Of a stretch of 64,000 nucleotides of DNA, positions 56,439 to 64,000 are shown piece by piece. A program made the position numbers and the translations under genes. Positions within the stretch are counted from its first letter, which is position 1, and every line of letters begins with the position of its first letter. This DNA comes from JBBSDP01 sp963754335 (GTDB lineage: Bacteria > Planctomycetota > Phycisphaerae > Tepidisphaerales > Tepidisphaeraceae): positions 1 to 64,000 of the forward strand of contig CAVWFQ010000003.1 of NCBI GenBank assembly GCA_963754335.1. The letters are read 5' to 3'. The notes below the pieces were generated by a model. That model was not told the origin of the DNA. It did no database searches and worked only from the letters and a program-made list of their open reading frames with translations.

Positions 56439-57749
56439 AACGGACTACCAATCGCAGAGAATTTCTCGGCGCCATCGCGATCACCGGCGCATCACTTGCC
56501 GCGCTGAGCGCCAGGGGCGCTCAACCACCTTCCACTCAACCGGACACGGCGCCCGCCCAAAAGATTCCCCGCCCCCTGGCAATCGGCGTCATCGGAACCG
56601 GCAGTCGGGGGACGGCGCTGGCGACGAAATTCGGTTCGCTTTCGGGAGCGGTCGTGAAATACGTCTGTGATGTCGACTCGACTCACGCGAAGCTTGCCGC
56701 GGCCGCGGCGACGAAAATGCAGAGCGCCGCGCCTCAAGTCGTCAACGATCTGCGGCGGATTTTTGACGATGCTGCGGTGGACGCGGTGGCGATTGCCACG
56801 CCGGATCACTGGCACGCGCCCGCCGCCATCCTGGCCTGCGCCGCCGGGAAACACGTCTACCTTGAAAAACCGTGCTGCCACAATCCACACGAGGGGGAGA
56901 TGCTGATGGCAGCCGTCCGCAAATCCGGCCGCATCTTTCAGCACGGCACGCAGAAGCGCTCCATGCCCCGGAACATTGAAGCGGTGCAGCGCGTGCGCTC
57001 CGGCGAGATCGGGACCGTTCGCGTCAGCCGTGGCTGGTACAACAACAACCGCCTTGCGACCGGCCGCCGCACGCCGGCGACCATTCCCGCGGAGCTGAAC
57101 TGGGATTTGTGGCAGGGTCCCGCGCCGCGCACTGCTTACACGGAAAACGTCGCCCCCTACAAATGGCATTGGTTCTGGCAATGGGGCACCGGCGAGCTGG
57201 GAAACAACGGAGTCCACGCGCTCGATGTCTGCCGGTGGGGCCTCGGCGTCGATTATCCGCGGCACGTCACCGCCGGCGGCGGGCGCTACTTCTTCCAGGA
57301 CGATCAGGAGACCCCCGACACGCTCAGCGTCACCTATGACTTCGGCGACAAGACCATCATCTGGGAAGGGCGCAGTTGCCATCCGCGCGGATTCGAAGGC
57401 CTCGACTTCGGCATCGAGTTCTACGGCGACAAAGCCTCCCTCGTCATCGACACCGGCGGCTACCGCCTCTTCGATCCCGACGGAAAATTGATGGAACAAC
57501 AGACCGGCCCATCCGGATGACGCGCCGCACCTGGAGAATTTTCTCGATTGTGTTCGCACCGGCGCAAAACCACACGCCGATGTGGACGAGGCGCGCAAGA
57601 GCACGCTCCTCTGTCATCTGGGAAATATCGCCTACCGGACCGGCGGCGCGATTGATTGCGATCCCGCAACCGGTCAAATTCGCGACAATCCCGCCGCACA
57701 GAAATTATGGACGCGCACGTATGAGAAGAATTGGGAACCGAAGGTGTAA
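56435..57749 (+). CDS. Tat-exported Gfo/Idh/MocA oxidoreductase, one frameshift
   Basis: About 438 residues. Twin-arginine signal TTNRREFLGAIAITGASLA; nucleotide-binding IGVIGTGSRGTALATKFG; family motif VYLEKPCCHNPHEGE; GTGELGNNGVHALDVCRWGL. The frame breaks near 57510 and resumes as LENFLDCVRTGAKPHADVDE to ...KNWEPKV. Secreted sugar dehydrogenase-like proteins of this type are very common in planctomycetes; the substrate is unknown. The start overlaps the rsmH stop. Confidence 0.92.
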
Positions 57750-57764
57750 CGGTCGATCGAGAGA

Positions 57765-57837
57765 ATCCGGGTCCACAGGACCCGGCGTGATTGAGCGGCA
57801 TCTGTGTTTCAACACGCCGGGTCCTGTGGACCCGGAT
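57765..57837. repeat. inverted repeat, GGGTCCACAGGACCCGGCGTG family, copy 2
   Basis: Perfect 25-base arms ATCCGGGTCCACAGGACCCG (57765 on, to 57789) and the complement (57813-57837), 23-base loop. It starts 16 bases after the oxidoreductase stop and ends 20 bases before the stop of the leftward hom fragment, a position suited to a bidirectional terminator. Confidence 0.93.
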
Positions 57838-57857
57838 CACGTAGACGCGGAGGAAAT

Positions 57858-58055
57858 TTAACCCGCTGCAAATTCCCGCGGCTGATCGATCACGCGCAAA
57901 CAAACCGTCGGCGGCTCGATCGTCGAAAGCGCGTCGATCGCCTTCACCGCGGCCCGCACCGACCCTTCGCTGGCGCGATGCGTGGTGATCAACACCTGGA
58001 CAAACTGCGAGCCATCGGTGGCTTCGTGCTGGAGAATCGCCGAGAGGCTGATGTG
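57858..58055 (-). pseudogene. hom: orphan 3' end of homoserine dehydrogenase (ACT domain)
   Basis: The last 65 codons of hom (HISLSAILQHEATDGSQFVQ ... REFAAG and stop). The similarity to the full hom gene begins abruptly at GAGAGGCTGATGTG (58042-58055) and runs to the stop. Counted by eye there are 27 mismatches in 198 bases (about 86% identity), with no gaps. Upstream, the sequence is unrelated. It marks the far edge of the island that lies between this fragment and the full hom gene. Confidence 0.9.
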
Positions 58056-58313
58056 AGGCAATTGCCACGTGAATGTGAGTTGGTAATTTGACTCCCGCAA
58101 AGCGCCATTTTTGTAGAGTTTGCGCTTTGCTGATTTCGCCAGCATCCGATCGGCCGCCTGGCATAGGTCCCATATCGCGGCTACGGAGGCTTGAGCCTGC
58201 GGCCTTTTGGTGGAAAGATAGGGAATCTTATGCAGGCCTACCGCGATACGCGGCTGAGTCAACGGTTCAGACCAGACGGATTAAAGCGATAGCGAATTGT
58301 TCGAGGAGCCAGA

Positions 58314-61300
58314 GTGGATACAAACGAACCGAAGACCCGCGTCATTCGAATCGCCAAGGACGCCGTCGGGGGTCTTCTTCAGGCGCTCCCGGGCTGATCA
58401 TTGGTCCGGGATTCGCTTTTTACCCGGGAGTGATTCGAGATTGGGCAATAAACCTCGCGCGAGAAATCGGGGTTGAGGGCTCGGACACCGTGTTCGAGGT
58501 ATGGGATCGCGCCATCGACAAAGGAATTGGTGACACCGAACTAAAGGTCTCGCCTGAATTCCGTCGTTGCGCAGGCCGTCTCCGCACCTCAGTTGACGAC
58601 GCTGTCAAAAGTCGGTTGGAAAGGAATTCTATCGTTTTGCCAGGACAACGCACTTGAGCGCAGCATCCAACTGGAAGCCGAGGTCCGTCGCCCCGCGCGA
58701 TCGCTTATCACGGTGCTCAATGACTTAGCCCAGGCTCCACTCCCACGCACCATACCTGCCTTCAAACTGCTCGGCGCAATTGATCAGCCGGATGCGGCGG
58801 TTTCAACCACGAGCTACCTACGCCGCCGCCGAAACTGGCATCATGCGATTAAGACTTTCGTAGATCGTGTCAAACGCGGTCCTGTTTTGTGCTTGGGGAT
58901 GGCGGAATACGCACCGATGCTGTTCGAGTTGCTCGCTGACATGGGTGATCGCTCGTTAAGTGTGTCAGCAATAGTATTTCTCGCTGAGGATCCAATCGGA
59001 CTTAACCGGCGAATCTCGGAATTGTTGTGGCCGCGCACCAAGCACGTGGTGCTAGAGGCGACTGCGGGCGAATTCGTCAGGGAAGTAGAGCGGGCTGAGA
59101 AGTCAGCGTTCGGCGGTGGAAGCGCGAGGGAGATTTCCACAAGCACTGATCCATTTTCTGCCCTCGAGCAATTCGCTGATTTTCTTACCGTCGTTAATAG
59201 CCAGCTCAAACCGCGAATCTCCCGTGACCAATCGCACCTCTTGCATGACCTGCTCTTTTCGCCTGCGCTTCCGCAGTGGGATCCATTCGCCTACGACCTC
59301 GACTTCGGACGTAGCGTCGCTCAGGTCATCAAAACTGCTGCCGAACAGGCTGCTGCAGATCGGTATTCCGAGTTTTCCGCGGTCGTTCTCACGGGCACCG
59401 CCGCGTCTGGGAAAACGATGGTGTTGAAGCTGCGTCGCATTCGATCTTGCGCAAGCGGGACATCCTGTGCTCTGGTTGACACCTTGGACTTTCTCGGATG
59501 CTCAAGCAGTCTTTGTCGATATCTTTCGCACTTTATTTGCCATCAAGCAGTTCGCGGGCCGCCGCATTATTATTTTTCTCGATGACCCGGTTGCGTTTGG
59601 TTCTGCTGCGGCAAGGGATGTCGCAACAGCGGCGCGGAATCGGAATGTCGAAGTAGTGTTTGTCGTCGGAGTCCGGACTACCGATTGGACTACTGCAGAA
59701 GACCGTGAGCGGCTTGTCGGATCGCTGCCGGTGGCAGACGAAGTCGCAATGCCCGCGAATCTCGACGACGTGGAATTTGGATCTCTACCCGAATATTTGA
59801 AGCGACTCGGGATTGTTTCAAGTGACGAAGAAGCGGCAGCCGAGGTCAATGGAGCAAAGTCGCGGAATGCAGACGACACGCTAAGTATGCTGCATTTTCT
59901 TCTGCCGGCAACACTGTGCCGCGATTGCAACAGCAGTCAGGCAAGAATTTTTCCGCCTCGGAGATACGGCAAGCCTAAGCAAAATTCTTCTCGGCACGGT
60001 TAAGCAAACAACCGACGTGCTAAAGACGGCTTATGAAATGGTTGCGGTCGCCGATTATTACCGTTCTCCCCTGCCTATTGAGGTCCTCGTTTCGGCATTA
60101 GGGGTCGACTATCGAGAATGGCTTGATGCTGCGGGACCAGGAGCGGCCGCTTGGGGGATCTTGTACTCAGAAAAGTCTCTAGAGCGAGATACCTTTTGCT
60201 ATCGCCCGCGCAACATTATCGTGACTCGGCTACTGGTTGAGGCGATAAACGGACTAGGACTGCACCATACCGGCGAAGTCGCAGTTCTCTCAAAGCTCCT
60301 ACGCGCATGTGACGGAACGCTCCCGGTATACCAGCGGTTTTGCACGCAGATCCTTGTGTCGAACAAACTCCTCGCGCAGCTTGACTATTCCGATGGGCTC
60401 CATCTTTTCGACGCCGCGATCAATGCGACTTCCCAAACGGGACAAAACGCTACTTCACCACAAGGGGCTGTGGATTAAAAATAAGGGGAACGATCCAGTT
60501 GCAGCGAGCCTAGTCTTGGAGGAAGCCCTTGCAACAGCTAATTCGCCGCAGGCAGCCCGGCCCGAGCGGAATGAATTCATTCACACGTCCATTGCGGCAA
60601 CTGCGGTGCAGTCTGTAGTGCAAAAGCGGGTCGAGTTTAACCGCGGTGCCGCGGCTGCGCTTGATCATCTGAACAAGGCACGATCGACGGGATTTTTCAG
60701 TCCACACACAGTTCATGTACAAGCCAATCTTATGGCGGAACTAGCCGACGAACTCGGTAGTGCGTCAAATCCAGACACTTTTAGTTTAATCAACCGTGCC
60801 GTCGCTGACGTCGACCGCGGGATTTTGCTTCTGAGAAATGAATTTTCACGACCTGCCCATATACGCGAGGACGTTGAGATGCTTGAGGCAGTGCGTGATA
60901 AAGTACTGATGCGTATTGGAACGCATGAAGATCTTCGCCGTGACGCGGATAAAATGTGGGCCGAGCGAAAGAGGCAAGAGGGATTTGTATTAGTCGGCCG
61001 GCGGCTTTTCCAAGAAGCCCTCAGCCATCTTAAAGGGAGCATGTTCAAGGCTGCGATGGACTACTGCCAAGAGGCGATGGCCACCGTGCGCGTGTCGGGG
61101 CTGCAGCCGATTCCAGCCCTATTCGAGGTTGCGTTACACATTTACTATCGCTGGGAGGTTTCGCGCGGCAAACCCAGTTTCTTTGACGTCATTGATTGGG
61201 ATCTAGTTGGTGACTTTAGTTCCGCTGTGCTTTTCGCCGCTGAAAAGCGGGACGACATTTTCTATAAATATCTGAGGGCTTTGGCCTTTGCGCATCAAGG

Positions 61301-61582
61301 GAAATGGGCGGATGCAAATAATATTTTCCAGCAAGCTCGGCGGTCCGGGCTTTCCTACGATTTTCTTTTGCGCCCAGAGACTTGTTGACCGAGCCTCGTG
61401 GTGGATATCGCCGGGTTCAAGGCGTTGTAAAGCGCGGCTTGGATCGTCTGCTCTTGTACGTCGAAGATCTTCACTGGGACTTTCCTATACGACGTGGCGG
61501 AAGGTGGGCCGACGAGGGCCAAACCGTCCAAGCATATATTCAATTCTCTTTTGGCGGTCCAACGGCGATTGACGAAGCGTAA
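58314..61582 (+). CDS. SIR2-like / P-loop NTPase / helical-repeat defence protein, about six frameshifts
   Basis: Read across frames this is one protein of about 1,089 residues. GTG 58314 has AGGAG five bases upstream. Domains: SIR2-like NAD-binding N-terminus (LIIGPGFAFYPGVIRDWAIN; GWKGILSFCQDNALE; PAFKLLGAIDQPDAAVS; VKRGPVLCLGM); P-loop NTPase with Walker A LTGTAASGKT (about 360) and Walker B RRIIIFLDDP; a long TPR-like helical region (EALSHLKGSMFKAAMDYCQE; ALAFAHQGKWADANNIF); and a C-terminal beta domain (LLLYVEDLHWDFPIRRG; AYIQFSFGGPTAIDE) like cold-shock or S1 folds. Shifts lie near 58385, 58605, 59440, 59925, 60440 and 61375. The layout matches SIR2-STAND anti-phage effectors, which deplete NAD on sensing phage. 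Confidence 0.82.
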
Positions 61583-61586
61583 GATT

Positions 61587-62330
61587 CTAGAAGGAATATT
61601 TGAACGGGCCGCCATCGATTTGGCGCATCGGTGTGTCGGCGAATTGCGCGAAGGCTGAGTGCGTCGTTCCTCGAACCGTCGCTATGTGGGACAGTAGCCG
61701 AGCGATGAAGATCGACGACGCTAGCCCCTCGCAATCATGCGGCATCAGCGTCACTGACTTCGACTCGCCACTTTCGTCAGAATCGTAAGCGAAGCGCACG
61801 ACAAGATTGTAGGCGGTCGCGAATTGGTCTGGTCCGGGGACGCCTACCGTTGGGATGATTGGGCGGCGAACAGGGTAGTCACATAAGGCTCGGCCAATGT
61901 TCTCCATCGTAACTTTGAGATTGCGGAAAGCAGAACTTCGCTCTTCGTAAAAGAATGCGCCGCACCAAAGCGGCTCGCGTTCCGCCGGATCGTAATGGTC
62001 GGCAACAACGCTGCGTACAGAATTCAATCCCTCAACCGCACTACGTATGGTTTCTTTGTCCATTCGGGTCTTTACGGAAATGGACGCAATAACCGCAGAG
62101 GGAAATGTGACGACAAGATTACCCTGATAGAATATCGGTGCTTCGATACTCGTGTCCAAGACCAGCAGGTCTTGCTCTCTGCTAGATTCTGCGCCTCGCG
62201 CCGTCCCGATTACGAACCCGGGCGCAGCAATCATCGACCCGGGGAGGTGACGCCGCACCAACTCGGTCAGGAGGTGTTCCTTGTGCCGGCCATCCGACAA
62301 CCAATGAGCGTCGCCGATTAAATTGCGCAC
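61587..62330 (-). CDS. DUF6602-like nuclease-fold protein
   Basis: 247 residues from GTG 62330. LTELVRRHLPGSMIAAPGFV, REQDLLVLDTSIEAPIFYQG and VIASISVKTRMDKETIRSAV fit DUF6602, a restriction-endonuclease-like fold with D...ExK-type residues (here SVKT, where S stands in for the usual acidic residue). The frame is open upstream to the hom stop codon (62448), encoding YNYLHSIADELKSQSD, which fits the family, but no start codon is seen there, so the 5' end is truncated or frameshifted. Its stop lies four bases from the stop of the convergent SIR2 gene. It is a frequent type of partner in defence islands. Confidence 0.72.
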   Translation of the reverse strand: MRNLIGDAHWLSDGRHKEHLLTELVRRHLPGSMIAAPGFVIGTARGAESSREQDLLVLDTSIEAPIFYQGNLVVTFPSAVIASISVKTRMDKETIRSAVEGLNSVRSVVADHYDPAEREPLWCGAFFYEERSSAFRNLKVTMENIGRALCDYPVRRPIIPTVGVPGPDQFATAYNLVVRFAYDSDESGESKSVTLMPHDCEGLASSIFIARLLSHIATVRGTTHSAFAQFADTPMRQIDGGPFKYSF

Positions 62331-62447
62331 GCGATCAGACTGCGACTTTAATTCGTCAGCGATGGAGTGCAGATAATTATACGGTGCCTGCTCTATGGGA
62401 TGTCCATCAAGTTGAGGTAAGTCAAATAAATCGCAACGGGCGATTAC

Positions 62448-63764
62448 TTATCCTGTTCCAAACTCCCGCGGCTGGTCGATCACACGCAGGCAGACAGTCG
62501 GCGGTTCGATTGTGGACAACGCATCGATCGCTTTCACCGCGGCTCGCACCGATCCTTCGCTGGCGCGATGGGTGGTGATCACCACCGGCACAAACTGCGA
62601 GCCATCGGCGGCTTCATGCTGGAGGATCGCCGAGAGGCTGATGTGGTGGTCCCCCAGCGCCTGCGCCACTTGCGCCATCACCCCCGGCAGATCGCGGGCC
62701 GTCAGGCGCAGGTAATAGCGCGATTGCAGCTGCTCGATCGGCAAAACTTTCGCCGGGGGTGCCGAGTCGGGATAGATGTGGAGCCGCTCGAATGCTGCGG
62801 GAGTGGTTCCCAGCGCAACGCCGACCAGGTCGGCCACCACCGCGCTGGCGGTGGGCATCTGTCCTGCGCCGCGACCGTAGAAGAGAGCGTGGCCGAGGGC
62901 GTGTCCATAAACGCTGATGGCGTTGAAGCTCCCGCTTACCTCCGCCAGAACATCGTCTTTGTGGACGAGCGTTGGATGCACGCGCAGTGCGAGTCGGCCG
63001 TCAGTGCTTCGCTCGGCGATCGCCAGCAGCTTGATGACGTAATTCAGGTCCCGGGCAAATTCGATATCGGCCGGCTTGATCTTATCGATCCCCTCGACAT
63101 GGATGTCCTGCTCGGCGATTCGCGCATCGAACGCCAGCCCGGCCAGGAGCGCCAGTTTCTGTGCCGCATCGCGTCCCGACACGTCGAGCGTCGGATCGGC
63201 CTCGGCAAAGCCCAGCTTCTGCGCCTCGGCCAGCGCCTGGTCATAAGACCATCCGTTGCGCGTCATGCGCGTGAGGATGACATTGCAGGTGCCGTTGACG
63301 ATCCCGACCAGCGCGTCGATCCGGTTGGCGATCAGCCCGCGCGAGAGGGCGTCGATGATCGGAATCCCTCCGCCACAACTGGCTTCGAAGGCGATACACA
63401 CCTTGTTCTTTCGCGCCAGGGCAAACAGTTCCGGCCCGCGCTGAGCCAGCAGGCTCTTGTTGGCCGTGACGACATGCTTTCCCTGCCGCAGGGCGCGTTC
63501 GATCAATTCCCCGGCGACGCTGGTCCCGCCCATGAGTTCGACGACGATTTTGACCTGCGGGTCATCGATTGCGACTTTAGGATCGATCGTGATCGGAAGG
63601 GAGGCCGGCTGCCGCTCGCGATTGCGCACCAGCACATGGCGCAGATCAAAGCGCAGGCCGGTCCGGCCGTGCAGGAGTTCCGCCTGATCGGCGAGGATTT
63701 TTACCACGCCTGAGCCGACAACTCCGCAACCCAGCAGTGAAATTCCGACGGGTGTTTCGCTCAT
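62448..63764 (-). CDS. hom: homoserine dehydrogenase
   Basis: 438 residues, intact. NAD(P) site ISLLGCGVVGSGVVKILADQ, VVELMGGTSVAGELIERAL, GKHVVTANKSLLAQRG, catalytic-domain FEASCGGGIPIIDALSRG and GILNGT-like GIVNGTCNVILTRM, SEADPTLDVSG-like FAEADPTLDVSGRDAAQK, and a C-terminal ACT domain (YYLRLTARDLPGVMAQVAQA) for feedback control by threonine. It makes homoserine for threonine and methionine. The last 198 bases are duplicated at 57858-58055. Confidence 0.97.
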   Translation of the reverse strand: MSETPVGISLLGCGVVGSGVVKILADQAELLHGRTGLRFDLRHVLVRNRERQPASLPITIDPKVAIDDPQVKIVVELMGGTSVAGELIERALRQGKHVVTANKSLLAQRGPELFALARKNKVCIAFEASCGGGIPIIDALSRGLIANRIDALVGIVNGTCNVILTRMTRNGWSYDQALAEAQKLGFAEADPTLDVSGRDAAQKLALLAGLAFDARIAEQDIHVEGIDKIKPADIEFARDLNYVIKLLAIAERSTDGRLALRVHPTLVHKDDVLAEVSGSFNAISVYGHALGHALFYGRGAGQMPTASAVVADLVGVALGTTPAAFERLHIYPDSAPPAKVLPIEQLQSRYYLRLTARDLPGVMAQVAQALGDHHISLSAILQHEAADGSQFVPVVITTHRASEGSVRAAVKAIDALSTIEPPTVCLRVIDQPREFGTG

Positions 63765-63844
63765 TTCGCACCGCCCGGCAAAGTCGCGGCAATGTACGGA
63801 CGGGGGGGAAATGGATCAAGCGCGGCAACCGCGCAGGAATCGAA

Positions 63845-63872
63845 GGAGCCGCGCACGAAGTAAGCGGGAAAG
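63845..63872. repeat. half-copy of palindromic repeat family A
   Basis: GGAGCCGCGCACGAAGTAAG followed by CGGGAAAG: only the left arm is present. It lies upstream of hom. Confidence 0.85.
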
Positions 63873-63960
63873 CAGCCGGTTGAGCGACGCATATGTTCCT
63901 CCATCGTGAGAGGAACAATTGTAATCGACACTCAGCGAGTCATGGGAAAATCGAGACTGA

Positions 63961-63982
63961 GAGCCGCGCACGCAGTAAGGGA
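63961..63982. repeat. diverged arm of palindromic repeat family A at the window end
   Basis: GAGCCGCGCACGCAGTAAGG at the edge of the window, followed by TTTTCCCGTTCGCC, which may be the start of the opposite arm. The element is probably cut by the window boundary. Confidence 0.6.
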
Positions 63983-64000
63983 TTGTTTTCCCGTTCGCCG

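Noticed and set aside
57750..62450. Integrase or transposase for the hom island
   Set aside because: All frames between the two hom tails were read; only the SIR2-like and DUF6602-like genes carry domains.
63646..63918. Minus-strand frame of 90 codons upstream of hom
   Set aside because: Much of it is the translated family A repeat arm and the antisense of the hom start; no domain.

Overview
The window looks like a chromosomal segment of a GC-rich planctomycete, most likely a member of the Phycisphaerae. The evidence is several planctomycete hallmarks: a PVC-type heme-binding CxxCH dehydrogenase, two proteins with an N-terminal LEPR-XLL-like motif, a zinc ribbon of the 'GYDLxATPDRCPECG' type, a TEAEW-type protein of the kind common in Gemmata relatives, Tat-dependent Gfo/Idh/MocA and aldo/keto reductases, and many palindromic intergenic repeats. 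The phylum is inferred with good confidence and the class with less.

Layout. 0.3-4 kb: a defence-like cluster with a TOTE-type archaeo-eukaryotic primase, an SF2 helicase ending in a DUF559 nuclease, and a MNT/HepT toxin-antitoxin pair. 4-6.2 kb: dihydrolipoyl dehydrogenase with its own lipoyl domain, then tRNA-Asp. 6.4-10 kb: accessory genes, including a HEPN-like RNase candidate and a decayed zinc-finger gene. 10-16.6 kb: a respiratory operon (caa3 oxidase subunit II with cytochrome c, fused subunits I+III, CtaG, a small subunit IV, Rieske protein, and cytochrome b with a C-terminal cytochrome c). 16.7-21.8 kb: a GH13 enzyme and unknown secreted or membrane proteins. 21.9-31 kb: a surface-glycan operon. 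31.3-36.6 kb: sugar kinase, gnd, zwf and tkt, that is, glucose phosphorylation and the pentose phosphate pathway. 36.8-43.2 kb: nickel-pincer cofactor genes larB, larE and larC, with two aldo/keto reductases and ureE. 43.5-45.1 kb: a split phosphorelay. 45.2-54.9 kb: large exported proteins, including a VIT/vWA protein with a GlyGly-CTERM-like tail beside a rhombosortase. 55.3-57.7 kb: rsmH and an oxidoreductase. 57.9-63.8 kb: homoserine dehydrogenase (hom) with a 4.4-kb island lodged at its 3' end. The island holds a giant SIR2-like/P-loop NTPase/helical-repeat protein and a DUF6602 nuclease-like gene, and a second, diverged copy of the last 198 bases of hom lies on its far side.

Two window-wide properties matter to any user. 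First, about twenty conserved genes, many of them housekeeping, are interrupted by single frameshifts that join cleanly in another frame. This looks more like residual indel errors in the assembly than genuine decay, so broken genes are annotated as whole where both halves are visible. Second, at least eight families of inverted repeats lie between genes and, strikingly, inside or at the ends of reading frames (ctaG, lpdA linker, oxidoreductase/glycosyltransferase junction, rsmH tail, vWA tail, rhombosortase stop codon). Some repeats are nested within others.
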